The notes: a model not told the origin generated them from the letters alone. A stretch of 29,378 nt of DNA from JABDIY01 sp041576015 (GCA_041576015.1 JBFGLT010000019.1:1-29378), one strand, 5' to 3'. Numbered from the stretch's first letter, positions 6,371 to 15,507 are shown. Translations and numbers: made by a program.

Positions 6371-7539
6371 CCGCCGTCTCGGATCGCCGCCAGCTCGCCT
6401 ACATCGCCGCCCAGGCGGCCGAGGCGCGGGTGAACCTCGAGCTCGAGACCGAAGGCATGACGCTGAACATCGGACCACAGCACCCGGCCACGCACGGGAC
6501 GCTGCGCATCGTCACTCGCCTCGACGGAGAGCAGGTCATCGCCGCCGAGCCGGTCATGGGGTACATGCACCGGGGCTACGAGAAGCTCACCGAGGTACGC
6601 ACCTACCCCCAGGTCACCACCTTGATCAACCGGATCGACTGGCTCGGGAGCTTCGCCAACGAAGTGCCCTTCATTCTCGCCTGCGAGCAGCTGATGGAGA
6701 TCGAGGCCCCACCGCGGGCCCAGTACATCCGCACGATCCTGTTCGAGATGGCCAGGATGGCTCACCTGACCCTGTTCCTCGGCGATCTCGGTGTCCAGCT
6801 CGGTGCCCTCACCCCCGTGTTCTACGCATTCCGGGATCGCGAGCACGTGCTCAATCAGATCGAGTCGGCCACCGGTGGTCGGTTCCACCCGAACTTCGAT
6901 CGGATCGGCGGGGTCAAGGATGATCTCCCGGCCGGTTGGATCACCGAGACGAGACAGGCGGTCCGCAAGATCCGCTCGTTCTGCGACGAGATCGAGGATC
7001 TGCTCTTCGGCAACGAGATCTTCCAGACTCGAACCCGGGGGATCGGCGTGATCCCCGCCGATGTGGGGCTCTCCTACGGCCTGTCCGGCGCCAACATCCG
7101 GGCGTCGGGTGTCGACTGGGACCTGCGCCGCGACAACCCAAACGGCCTGGTGTACGACCAGTGCGACTGGAACGTGTGGACCCATCCCGACGGCGACGCC
7201 TTCGCCCGCTCGTGGGTGCGGCTGCAGGAGGTGCGCGAGGCGTGCCAGATCGTCGAGCAATTGCTCGACTCGCTCCCGAGTGGGCCGATCATGGCCAAGG
7301 TTCCCCGCATCATCAAGGTTCCGCCCGGCGAGGCGTACGTCGCCACCGAGAACCCGCTCGGAGAGATGGGCTACTACGTGATCTCCCGCGGGGGCCTCAC
7401 GCCGTTTCGGGTCAAGATCCGCTCGGCCAGCTTCTCCAACATGTCGATCACCCCCTGGGTGCTCAAGGGGACGTTCGTTCCCGACGTCATCACGATCCTC
7501 GCCAGCCTGTACTTCATCCTCGGGGACATCGACCGGTGA
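6367..7539 (+). CDS. nuoD: NADH-quinone oxidoreductase subunit D
   Basis: NuoD forms the quinone-reducing site with NuoB. The 390-residue protein has GPQHPATHGTLRI at 36-48, with His43 matching the quinone-contacting His (His38 of Thermus Nqo4). It also has GYMHRGYEKLTE, PPRAQYIRTILFEMARM and a DLPAGW block. In NRIDWLGSF (88-96), Arg89 fits the conserved Arg near N2 that NDUFAF7 methylates in mitochondria. The next position usually holding the quinone-contact Tyr (Tyr87 in Thermus) reads Trp92 by eye alignment. The last residues, GDIDR, end at the usual place. Start ATG 6367 overlaps the nuoC stop; the stop overlaps the GTG of nuoH. nuoE, nuoF and nuoG, which normally come next, are absent. 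Confidence 0.96.
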   Translation: MTAVSDRRQLAYIAAQAAEARVNLELETEGMTLNIGPQHPATHGTLRIVTRLDGEQVIAAEPVMGYMHRGYEKLTEVRTYPQVTTLINRIDWLGSFANEVPFILACEQLMEIEAPPRAQYIRTILFEMARMAHLTLFLGDLGVQLGALTPVFYAFRDREHVLNQIESATGGRFHPNFDRIGGVKDDLPAGWITETRQAVRKIRSFCDEIEDLLFGNEIFQTRTRGIGVIPADVGLSYGLSGANIRASGVDWDLRRDNPNGLVYDQCDWNVWTHPDGDAFARSWVRLQEVREACQIVEQLLDSLPSGPIMAKVPRIIKVPPGEAYVATENPLGEMGYYVISRGGLTPFRVKIRSASFSNMSITPWVLKGTFVPDVITILASLYFILGDIDR

Positions 7540-8621
7540 CCCTCATGCTGGCAGTGGAATTGGGCTGGGCCGAGTGGCTGGCCAAGATCGTCGGCGTCAT
7601 CGTCGTGGTGCTGTTGCCCGCCGGCACCACGGTCTACCTCTATCTGTTCAAGATGGTGTCGTTCATGCAGTCCCGGCTCGGTCCGATGGAGGCGGGCCCC
7701 TACGGATCGCTCCAGCTGCTCGCCGAGGTGGGCAAGAACCTCCAGAAGGAGGACATCTTCCCGGCCAAGGCCGACCGCACGGTGTTCGCCCTCGCCCCCT
7801 ACGTCGTGCTCACCAGCACGCTGCTGTTGGCGCTCATCATCCCCTTCGGCCCCGAGGCGGGCTTTGCATCGCTCGACACCGGGTCGTTCGATGTCCGCCA
7901 GTTCGACGGGGCCGGCGTGTTCTATGCCCTGGCGGTCACCTCGATCAGCGTGGTCGGGATCCTCATGGCCGGCTGGGCCAGCGCATCGAAGTACTCGTTG
8001 ATGGGCGGACTGCGGGCGGCCGGTCAGCTCATCGCCTATGAGCTCCCGCTCGTCCTGGCGGTCGTCGGAGTGGTCATCCAAGCAGGGACCCTGAGCTTGC
8101 AGGGGATCATCTACAGCCAGATCCACGGAGAGATCTTCGGCTGGGGGGCGATCGGCCACCCATTCATCCTCACGCAGTTCGTCGGGTTCCTGATCTTCAT
8201 GATCGCAGTGCAGGCCGAGCTCACCCAGGCGCCATTCGACATGCCGATCGCCGAATCCGAGCTGGTGTCGGGCTACCTGACCGAGTACACCGGGTTCCGA
8301 TTCCTCATGTTCTTCATCGGCGAGTTCGCCACGGCGGCGGTGTTCGGGTTCCTGGCCTCGGTGCTGTTCCTCGGCGGGTGGGCCGTTCCGCCGTTCGTGA
8401 TGGATCTGCTCGGGATCGACGAGACGAGCAACTGGTTCAACTTCATCGGCCCGGCCGTGATGGCCGTGAAGATGCTCGTGCTGACCTTCGTGATCTACTG
8501 GGTCCGGTTCACCTATCCCCGGTTCCGGGAGGACCAGCTCCAGCGATTCGCCTGGAAGGTGCTCATCCCCATCTCGCTCGTCAACATCGCCGTCACCGGC
8601 TTGCTCAAGGTGGTGTTCTGA
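7536..8621 (+). CDS. nuoH: NADH-quinone oxidoreductase subunit H
   Basis: NuoH is the membrane subunit that holds the quinone tunnel and links the peripheral arm to the pumps. The 361-residue protein has about eight membrane helices. It shows the tunnel and loop motifs QSRLGPMEAGPYGSLQLLAE and ELTQAPFDMPIAESELVSGY (the Glu/Asp-rich loop), then TEYTGFRFLMFFIGEF. The length is normal. I chose GTG 7536 because it overlaps the nuoD TGA (GTGA) and CGGGGA lies 9 bases upstream. ATG 7545, three codons in, is the alternative. The stop shares one base with the ATG of nuoI. Confidence 0.96.
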   Translation: MTLMLAVELGWAEWLAKIVGVIVVVLLPAGTTVYLYLFKMVSFMQSRLGPMEAGPYGSLQLLAEVGKNLQKEDIFPAKADRTVFALAPYVVLTSTLLLALIIPFGPEAGFASLDTGSFDVRQFDGAGVFYALAVTSISVVGILMAGWASASKYSLMGGLRAAGQLIAYELPLVLAVVGVVIQAGTLSLQGIIYSQIHGEIFGWGAIGHPFILTQFVGFLIFMIAVQAELTQAPFDMPIAESELVSGYLTEYTGFRFLMFFIGEFATAAVFGFLASVLFLGGWAVPPFVMDLLGIDETSNWFNFIGPAVMAVKMLVLTFVIYWVRFTYPRFREDQLQRFAWKVLIPISLVNIAVTGLLKVVF

Positions 8622-9136
8622 TGCCGCTCGTTCCCGGTGTTGTCAAGGGTCTCGGGGTCACCCTCAAGGAGATGACCAAGACGGTCGTCAAGGGTGCTGA
8701 GACCGTGCAGTATCCCCACGAAAAGGAGGCGCCCGCCCCCCGCGCTCGGGGAGTGATCGCCCTGCACGAGGGCAACTGCACCGCCTGCATGCTGTGCGCT
8801 CGGGAGTGCCCCGACTGGTGCATTTACATCGAGGGCCACAAAGAGCTCGCCCCGCCCCGGCGTGCGGGCGGGAAGCCGCGTAGCGTCAACAAGCTGGATC
8901 GGTTCGACATCGACTTCTCGCTCTGCATGTACTGTGGGATCTGCGTGGAGGTGTGCCCGTTCGAGGCGCTGTTCTGGAGCCCGGAGTACGAATACTCCGA
9001 ACCCCGGATCGCCGACCTGCTTCACGACAAGTCCAAGCTCGGAAAGTGGATGACCACGGTCCCCGAGTTCGAGGCCTACGAGTCGGGCGCGCAGGTCAAG
9101 GCGAAGAAGGTCCCTGAACTGGAAGCCAAGAGCTGA
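8621..9136 (+). CDS. nuoI: NADH-quinone oxidoreductase subunit I
   Basis: NuoI carries the two [4Fe-4S] clusters N6a and N6b that lead electrons to N2. The 171-residue protein has both ferredoxin motifs: Cys53, Cys56, Cys59 and Cys63 in CTACMLCARECP, and Cys102, Cys105, Cys108 and Cys112 in CMYCGICVEVCP. An amphipathic N-terminal region precedes them (KGLGVTLKEMTK), as usual for NuoI lying on the membrane. The ATG at 8621 overlaps the nuoH TGA by one base. In a complex without NuoEFG, NuoI would be the electron entry point, as in ferredoxin-using complexes; that is inference. Confidence 0.96.
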   Translation: MPLVPGVVKGLGVTLKEMTKTVVKGAETVQYPHEKEAPAPRARGVIALHEGNCTACMLCARECPDWCIYIEGHKELAPPRRAGGKPRSVNKLDRFDIDFSLCMYCGICVEVCPFEALFWSPEYEYSEPRIADLLHDKSKLGKWMTTVPEFEAYESGAQVKAKKVPELEAKS

Positions 9137-9139
9137 GCC

Positions 9140-9697
9140 GTGTTCACCTCCCTCGTCCTCGCTCAGACCGAATCGTGCAACACCGCCACCGGCAACTGCT
9201 GGGATCTGCCGGCCAACATCGCCTTCGGGATCATCGCCGCCATCGCCATCGCGTCGGCGGTTCGGATGGTGACGACCAACAACGTCGTGCACGCGGCGCT
9301 CTACCTGCTCGTGGTGCTGGCGTCGGTGGCGGCGGTCTACATCCTGCTCGGCGCCGAGTTTGCCGCCGCCACCCAGGTGCTCGTCTACATCGGCGCCATC
9401 CTGGTGCTGCTGTTGTTCGGGGTCATGTTGACCCGGGCCAAGATCGGCACCGACGAAGATCTCAACTACGAACAGCGGTGGGTCGGCCTCGGCGTCGCGG
9501 TGCTGCTGTTCGTGGTGATGGGCTACTCGCTGTGGGAGGAATACGGCTCGGACACCCGTCTGGTTGGCTACGAGCCCCAGCGCACCGCCGAGGTGGCCGA
9601 TTCGGTGTTCAGCACCTACATCGTGCCCTTCGAAGCGGTCTCGGTCCTACTCTTGGCAGCACTGATCGGCGCCGTCGTGGTCGCCCGGCGGGATTGA
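9140..9697 (+). CDS. nuoJ: NADH-quinone oxidoreductase subunit J
   Basis: NuoJ is a five-helix membrane subunit whose third helix takes part in coupling. The 185-residue protein has helices at about 27-45, 50-70, 75-95, 115-132 and 160-182. It shows the typical NVVHAALYLLVVLASVAAVY followed by LGAEFAAATQVLVYIGAILVLLLFGVML. Start GTG 9140 lies three bases after the nuoI stop, with GAAGCCAAGAGC upstream. The N-terminal 25 residues (with Cys13 and Cys20) are less conserved and appear to be exposed. Confidence 0.95.
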   Translation: MFTSLVLAQTESCNTATGNCWDLPANIAFGIIAAIAIASAVRMVTTNNVVHAALYLLVVLASVAAVYILLGAEFAAATQVLVYIGAILVLLLFGVMLTRAKIGTDEDLNYEQRWVGLGVAVLLFVVMGYSLWEEYGSDTRLVGYEPQRTAEVADSVFSTYIVPFEAVSVLLLAALIGAVVVARRD

Positions 9698-9710
9698 GGG
9701 GAGTCGCGTC

Positions 9711-10010
9711 ATGCTCTTGAACCAGTATCTGCTCCTCGCAGCCGTCCTGTTCTGCATCGGTGTGTACGGCGTGTTGACCCGGCGCAACGGTGTGCTCGTC
9801 CTGATGAGCATCGAAGTCATCCTCAACGCCGTGAACATCAACCTGGTGGCCTTCGGCACCTTCCACGGTGTGGTGGCCGGCCAGGTGTTCGCCCTGTTCG
9901 TGATCGCCGTCGCCGCCGCCGAGGTCGGCGTCGGTCTGGCCATCGTCCTGCTCATCTACCGGAACCGCCGCAGCATCGACGTGGCCGAAGCCAACCTGCT
10001 GAAGGGTTGA
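9711..10010 (+). CDS. nuoK: NADH-quinone oxidoreductase subunit K
   Basis: NuoK is the small three-helix pump subunit. The 99-residue length is typical. The family block GVLTRRNGVLVLMSIEVILNAVNINLVAF contains the conserved membrane Glu (in SIEVILN), and a second Glu follows in AAAEVGVGLAIVLLIYR; both belong to the proton path. ATG 9711 is preceded by GAGGGGAG at a normal distance. nuoL starts 3 bases after the stop. Confidence 0.97.
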   Translation: MLLNQYLLLAAVLFCIGVYGVLTRRNGVLVLMSIEVILNAVNINLVAFGTFHGVVAGQVFALFVIAVAAAEVGVGLAIVLLIYRNRRSIDVAEANLLKG

Positions 10011-10013
10011 TCG

Positions 10014-12413
10014 ATGTCGATTCTGGCCGCCGCTGCCGCTGAGACCTACACGCCGTCGTCCTGGCTGTTCGACAACGTGTGGATCGTCCCGGCACTCCCG
10101 GCCGCCTCGTTCGTCTTGATCCTGCTGTTGGGCAAGAACTTCACCAGGCACGTCCACTGGCTGGGCATTCTCACCGTCGGAGCCGGGCTGCTCTACAGCG
10201 GCGCCACGGCGGTCACCTGGGTTTCCCAGTACGAGGGGGAGCAAACCCACGGCGAGGAAACCAACCACAGCGACGAAGAAGGACTGACCGGGGTGGTCCG
10301 CATCGTCGACGAGGACGACCACGGCGACGAGGACGAGGTTCACGACGAGAGCGGCGGGATCGCCCCTCGCGGCTGCAACGTCGCCGAGAACACCTCCGAC
10401 CTGTTCGCCTCCGACGAATATGCGCTCGGATCGGTGGCCGAACTGGCCGCCGCCGAGGAGGGCGAAGGCAGCAAGGGATCCGAACACATCAAGGCGGAAC
10501 CGGTCGTGAACTGTTTGACCTGGTTCAGCACCGGATCCTTCGGCCCCGGCGCAGAGACCGCCATGGGCGACGACACGCTCACCCTCAACATCGGCACCAT
10601 CGCCGACGGCCAGAGCATCATGTTGCTCGTCGTCGTCACCATCGTGTCATTCCTCGTGCACGTGTACAGCGTCGAGTACGTGACCGGCGACCGCCGGTAC
10701 ACCCACTACTACGCGTTCCTCAGCCTGTTCACCGCCTCGATGCTCTTCATGGTGCTGTCGACCAGCACCCTTCAGCTGATCATCGGATGGGAGCTGGTAG
10801 GGGTCTGCTCGTTCGTGCTGATCGGTCACTGGTGGGAGGACAAGCCGAACTCCGATGCCGCGCTCAAGGCGTTCTTGACCAACCGTGTCGGAGACATCGG
10901 CCTGCTCGTCGGCGTGATCGTGCTGTTCTTCGGTGCCGGGCAGACCTTCGACATCTTGACGATCAACCATGCCGCGGTCGCCGGTGACATGAGCCAGACG
11001 ACGCTGACGGTGGCGGCGCTGTGCCTCATCACCGCCGTCATGAGCAAGTCCGGTCAGTTCATCCTGCACACGTGGCTTCCCGATGCCATGGCCGGTCCGA
11101 CCCCGGTCTCAGCGCTGATCCACGCCGCCACCATGGTCGTGGCCGGGGTGTACATGATCGGTCGCCTGTACCCAGTGTTCTGGGAGGGGCTGAGCATCCC
11201 CGGCTCGAGCATCAACGCCCTCGCCTTCGTGGGCGCCCTCACGGTCGTCGGCGGCGGCGCCCTGGCCTTTGTCCAGGACGACATCAAGAAGGTGCTTGCC
11301 TACAGCACGGTGTCCCAGCTCGGCTACATGGTGCTGGCCCTCGGTGTCGGCGCGTGGACCGCTGGGATGTTCCACCTGTTCACCCACGCCTTCTTCAAAG
11401 CGTGTCTGTTCCTGGGAGCGGGAGCGCTGAGCCACGCTTGTCACCACAGCTTCGACATGAAGGCCGAGATGGGCGGTCTCCGGACCAAGATGCCCGTGAC
11501 GTTCTGGACCTTCCTCATCGGAACCCTCGCACTGGTCGGGGTCTTCCCCTTCGCCGGCTTCTGGTCCAAGGACGAGATCCTGGTCGGCACCGGGGGGTGG
11601 CCCTCGACCGACGCCAACGGAACGTACACCTTCTTGTTGATCATGGGCTTGATCGGCGCCGCCATGACGGCCGGCTACATGACGCGGGCGATGTGGCTCA
11701 TCTTCTTCGGGGAGTACCGCGGTCACGACCACCCCCACGACCCGCCGCCGGTCATGCGCTACCCGCTGATCGTGCTCGCCGGCCTGGCGGTTGTCACGGG
11801 GTTTCTGAACTTTCCATCCGACTGGTTCGGCGGCCTCGGCGATCGCTACGGCCTCAAGTTCGAGCAATGGGTCGAACCCGGCGGCGGTGACGTCTTCCCG
11901 GTGGTCGGCCACGGTGACTCCAACCTGGCCCTGGCCGCGGTGGCCACCCTGGTGGGTCTGGGATCGGGCTGGTTGGTCTGGACCTATTACCAGAGGCTGT
12001 ACGCCGATGACCCGCAGGCGACCGAGTACACCGACGGGATCCGCACCAGGAAGAGCTGGGCCCGCGCCGGCTACGCGCTCCTGGCCAACCGATACTACTT
12101 CGACCACCTCTACACCGGAGTGATCGCCGGCGGGATCAAAGGGCCGATCGCCCGGGCCGCCTACTGGACCAACCAGCACGTGCTCGACGAGATCGTGAAC
12201 GTCGCCGGGCGGGCGTCGGCGATGCTCGGTCGGTTCGTCTACCGGTTCATCGATCAGGGCCTCATCGACGGAGCGGTCAACCTGTCTGGGATCTCCAGCT
12301 CGGAATCCGGAGAGGTGCTACGCCGCGTGCAGAGCGGCAGAATTCGCCAGTACGCCAGTCTCATGTTCGGCGCCGCCACGTTGTTGGCGGCGGTGTTCAT
12401 CGTGGCGGTCTAG
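10014..12413 (+). CDS. nuoL: NADH-quinone oxidoreductase subunit L with large acidic insertion
   Basis: NuoL is the distal antiporter-like pump. Core motifs are present: Glu260 in LIIGWELVGVCSFVLIGHWW, Lys345 in MSKSGQFILHTWLPDAM, GPTPVSALIHAATMVVAGVY, and the C-terminal amphipathic arm and last helices. At 799 residues it is about 150 longer than most NuoL. Most of the excess is residues about 73-165, between the second and third helices: Asp/Glu-rich, with His79, His85, His103 and His110, and a second Ala/Glu/Ser stretch. This loop probably faces the outside of the membrane. It is in frame, with the same base composition as its surroundings. Start ATG 10014 has AAGGG upstream. Confidence 0.96.
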   Translation: MSILAAAAAETYTPSSWLFDNVWIVPALPAASFVLILLLGKNFTRHVHWLGILTVGAGLLYSGATAVTWVSQYEGEQTHGEETNHSDEEGLTGVVRIVDEDDHGDEDEVHDESGGIAPRGCNVAENTSDLFASDEYALGSVAELAAAEEGEGSKGSEHIKAEPVVNCLTWFSTGSFGPGAETAMGDDTLTLNIGTIADGQSIMLLVVVTIVSFLVHVYSVEYVTGDRRYTHYYAFLSLFTASMLFMVLSTSTLQLIIGWELVGVCSFVLIGHWWEDKPNSDAALKAFLTNRVGDIGLLVGVIVLFFGAGQTFDILTINHAAVAGDMSQTTLTVAALCLITAVMSKSGQFILHTWLPDAMAGPTPVSALIHAATMVVAGVYMIGRLYPVFWEGLSIPGSSINALAFVGALTVVGGGALAFVQDDIKKVLAYSTVSQLGYMVLALGVGAWTAGMFHLFTHAFFKACLFLGAGALSHACHHSFDMKAEMGGLRTKMPVTFWTFLIGTLALVGVFPFAGFWSKDEILVGTGGWPSTDANGTYTFLLIMGLIGAAMTAGYMTRAMWLIFFGEYRGHDHPHDPPPVMRYPLIVLAGLAVVTGFLNFPSDWFGGLGDRYGLKFEQWVEPGGGDVFPVVGHGDSNLALAAVATLVGLGSGWLVWTYYQRLYADDPQATEYTDGIRTRKSWARAGYALLANRYYFDHLYTGVIAGGIKGPIARAAYWTNQHVLDEIVNVAGRASAMLGRFVYRFIDQGLIDGAVNLSGISSSESGEVLRRVQSGRIRQYASLMFGAATLLAAVFIVAV

Positions 12414-12438
12414 TCAGGGTCAAGGGAGAGAGCGCGAC

Positions 12439-13980
12439 ATGACAGAGTTCCTGAACGACTGGGGCATCAGCCTGATGGTGTTCCTGCCGTTGGTCGGCGT
12501 CGTCTTGATGATGTTCGTACCGGGCCCGGACGAAGAGACCCACAAGACCATCGCGCTGGTCACCAGCCTCGTCACCGCTGCGGTCGGCATCTTGTTGATC
12601 CGAGAGTTCGACTTCGACAACGCCAGCGCCCTCCAGTTCGCCGTCGACACCAACTGGATCGACGTCGTCAATGCCCGGTACCACGTCGCCATCGACGGGA
12701 TCAGCCTGCCGTTGATCGCCCTCACGCTGCTGATGACCCCCCTGATCGTCATCTACTCGTGGAACCACATCCCCGACCCGGGGAACGCCAAGATGTTCCT
12801 GATCCTGACGCTGGTGCTCCACACCGGCATGCTCGGCACGTTCGTGGCCCAGGACCTGGTCCTGTTCTTCGTCTTCTTCGAGGTCGTGCTGTTGCCGATG
12901 TACTTCATGATCGGTGTCTGGGGCGGGGAGCAGCGGCTGTACGCCGCCATCAAGTTCTTCCTGTACACCCTGTTCGGTTCGGCATTGATGCTGGTCAGCT
13001 TCCTCGCCCTGTACTGGAATACCGGGAGCCAGACCTTCGACATCGTGGGACTGGCCGAACAGGTCGCCGCTCGTGACATCGCCCTCAGCACACAGGTGCT
13101 GATCTTCGGTGGGATGTTCCTCGGTTTCGGCATCAAGGTCCCGATGTTCCCGTTCCACACCTGGCTGCCCGATGCCCACACCCAGGCCCCCACCCAGGGC
13201 TCGGTGATCCTGGCCGCTGTGCTGCTGAAGCTCGGCACCTACGGGTTTGTCAGGATCGCCATTCCGATCCTGCCCGACGCCGCCGTCGAGTGGGCGCCCT
13301 GGATCGGTCTCCTCGCCGTCATCGGCATCATCTATGGCGCCCTCGGCTGCCTGGCCCAGACTGACATGAAGCGGTTGATCGCCTTCTCCTCGGTTGCCCA
13401 CATGGGGTATGTGATGCTCGGCATCGCCACCCTCACCCCCTTCGGGATCAACGCCGCCATCTTCGGCATGGTGGCGCACGGCCTCATCACCGGCATGTTG
13501 TTCTTCATCGCCGGCTCGGTGAAGGAGCGGTACCACACCCTCGAGATCGCGCGCTTGGGCGGTCTGCTGATCCAGGCTCCCCGCATGGGATGGATCCTCG
13601 GGTTCTGTACCATGGCGTCGCTCGGGCTTCCCGGATTGGCCGGCTTCTGGGGGGAGTTCCCCGCCATCCTGGCCGCCTACAACCCCGCCGAGGGGGTGAG
13701 TCAGACCCTGTTCCGGGTCTACATGGTGGTGGCTGCCATCGGGACCGTGTTCGCCGCCGGGTACCTCCTCTGGTTGCTTCAGCGAACCGCGTTCGGAACA
13801 CCGAGCGAGGAGTTCGCCGACGATCCCCACATCCATGATGTCGTCGCCACCGAGTGGGTGGCGTGGACGCCACTGCTGGTCCTCATCCTCGTGTTCGGCT
13901 TCGTGCCCGGCATCATCTTCGGGATCACCGACCCGGCGGTCGTCCAGGGATTACAGGCCCTCGCCCAGGCCGCCCCGTAA
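12439..13980 (+). CDS. nuoM: NADH-quinone oxidoreductase subunit M
   Basis: NuoM is the middle antiporter-like proton pump. The 513-residue protein has about 14 helices. Glu148 lies in LVLFFVFFEVVLLPMYFMIG and Lys233 in GFGIKVPMFPFHTWLPDAHT, both essential positions in the family, followed by APTQGSVILAAVLLKLGTYG. DMKRLIAFSSVAHMGYV and HGLITGMLFFIAG are also typical. ATG 12439 has GGGAGAGAG upstream. It follows nuoL by 25 bases and precedes nuoN by 9. Confidence 0.97.
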   Translation: MTEFLNDWGISLMVFLPLVGVVLMMFVPGPDEETHKTIALVTSLVTAAVGILLIREFDFDNASALQFAVDTNWIDVVNARYHVAIDGISLPLIALTLLMTPLIVIYSWNHIPDPGNAKMFLILTLVLHTGMLGTFVAQDLVLFFVFFEVVLLPMYFMIGVWGGEQRLYAAIKFFLYTLFGSALMLVSFLALYWNTGSQTFDIVGLAEQVAARDIALSTQVLIFGGMFLGFGIKVPMFPFHTWLPDAHTQAPTQGSVILAAVLLKLGTYGFVRIAIPILPDAAVEWAPWIGLLAVIGIIYGALGCLAQTDMKRLIAFSSVAHMGYVMLGIATLTPFGINAAIFGMVAHGLITGMLFFIAGSVKERYHTLEIARLGGLLIQAPRMGWILGFCTMASLGLPGLAGFWGEFPAILAAYNPAEGVSQTLFRVYMVVAAIGTVFAAGYLLWLLQRTAFGTPSEEFADDPHIHDVVATEWVAWTPLLVLILVFGFVPGIIFGITDPAVVQGLQALAQAAP

Positions 13981-13989
13981 GGATCCTCG

Positions 13990-15507
13990 ATGCTCTCCGT
14001 CCTCGCCCAGATCGACCAGCCCGAGTTTCTTCGACCGGCCATCGACTGGCATGCGGTCGCCCCTGAACTCCTGCTGCTCGGCCTGGGTGCGCTGGTGACG
14101 ACGCTCGACCTCGTCTACCTCGAGCGAATCCGCAAGTGGATGCCATCGCTGACCGGCTTGACCTTCCTCGTCCCGCTCATCCCCATCCTGACCCTGTGGA
14201 ATCAGTCCGAGGAGCTGCCCAGGGTCATGTTCGACGGGGCCTATGTGATCGACCGCTACGCCCTGGCCCTCAAGGTGCTGTTCCTCCTATCGGGTTACGT
14301 CGTCGTGTTGTTGTCGGCCGACTACATGTTCGAAGGCGATTACTACGACAGCGAGTACTACCAGCTGCTCGCGGCCGCCGTCCTCGGGATGGTGGTGATG
14401 AGCTCGTCGCGAGATCTGATCTCGATCTTCATCGCTCTCGAGTTGATCTCGATCCCTGCCTACCTCATGGCCGCCTGGCGGAAACGGGATCTCAAGTCGA
14501 ACGAAGCCGGGCTCAAGTACATGCTGATGGGGGTCTTCGCCACCGCCATCATGCTCTACGGAATGAGCCTGTTGTTCGGGTTCGCCGGCGACACTCGACT
14601 CGCCGCCATCGCCGAGGCCCTCGACCGGGGCGAGTCGGCGCCCCTCATCACCCTGGCCCTGATCTTCACGATCATCGGCTTCGGGTTCAAGGTCAGCGCC
14701 GTTCCGTTCCACACGTGGGCTCCCGACACCTACGAAGGCGCGCCGACGCCGTTGACGGCGTTCCTGGCGGTCGCTTCCAAGGCTGCCGGATTCGTTGCTT
14801 TGATCAACGTGGTGCTCGTCGGATTCACCGCTCAGGCCGACGTCGTGGAGCCGTTCATGTGGGTTCTGGCCGCCGTCACGATGACGGTCGGAAACCTGAT
14901 CGCCATCCGCCAGACCAACATCGTCCGCATGCTGGCCTACTCGGGAATCGCTCAGGCGGGATACATGCTCGCTCCGCTGGCCGTGTACGGGCAGGACTTC
15001 AGCGGGACCACGAATCCGGCCAACGCGATCGTGAACTATCTGCTGGTGTACGCCGCCATGAACCTCGGCGCCTTCGTGGTCGTGATCCTGGTGGCCCGCA
15101 AGACCCGGTCGGGCGAGATCAGCAGCTACGGCGGGCTGATGAACTACGCCCCGGGGCTCGGCGCCGCCATGACGATCTTCCTTTTCTCGCTGGCCGGAGT
15201 CCCCCCGGTCGGTGGCTGGTGGGCCAAGTTCCAGATCTTCAACGTGCTCACCCAGAACGCCAGCTGGGCGGGGATCACGCTGGCCGTGATCGCTGCCGTG
15301 AACAGCGTGGTCGCCGCCTTCTACTACCTGAATGTCGCGAAGCAGATGTGGTTCCTGCCCGAGCCCACCGGTGACCACACCCCGATTCGCTACCCCGCCG
15401 CCCTCGGGACGGCGCTGGCGATCACGGTGATCGCGACGATCGTGTTCGGCATCCTGCCGGGAATCACCGGCGACCTCAGCGACTTCACCAACCTCGCCGC
15501 CCGGTGA
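13990..15507 (+). CDS. nuoN: NADH-quinone oxidoreductase subunit N
   Basis: NuoN is the pump next to NuoK. The 505-residue protein has about 14 helices and the family blocks FIALELISIPAYLMAAW, NEAGLKYMLMGVFATAIMLYG, GFGFKVSAVPFHTWAPDTYE (broken-helix Lys), NIVRMLAYSGIAQAGYML and FLFSLAGVPPVGGWWAK. Start ATG 13990 has AAGGAT overlapping the nuoM stop region. It is the last gene of the operon. The convergent MidA gene ends only 24 bases beyond its stop, with no strong hairpin between. Confidence 0.97.
   Translation: MLSVLAQIDQPEFLRPAIDWHAVAPELLLLGLGALVTTLDLVYLERIRKWMPSLTGLTFLVPLIPILTLWNQSEELPRVMFDGAYVIDRYALALKVLFLLSGYVVVLLSADYMFEGDYYDSEYYQLLAAAVLGMVVMSSSRDLISIFIALELISIPAYLMAAWRKRDLKSNEAGLKYMLMGVFATAIMLYGMSLLFGFAGDTRLAAIAEALDRGESAPLITLALIFTIIGFGFKVSAVPFHTWAPDTYEGAPTPLTAFLAVASKAAGFVALINVVLVGFTAQADVVEPFMWVLAAVTMTVGNLIAIRQTNIVRMLAYSGIAQAGYMLAPLAVYGQDFSGTTNPANAIVNYLLVYAAMNLGAFVVVILVARKTRSGEISSYGGLMNYAPGLGAAMTIFLFSLAGVPPVGGWWAKFQIFNVLTQNASWAGITLAVIAAVNSVVAAFYYLNVAKQMWFLPEPTGDHTPIRYPAALGTALAITVIATIVFGILPGITGDLSDFTNLAAR

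Noticed and set aside
12397..13836. 479-residue minus-strand frame opposite nuoM
   Set aside because: It is a low-complexity Gly/Asp/Glu/Gln-rich shadow of nuoM, with no family pattern.
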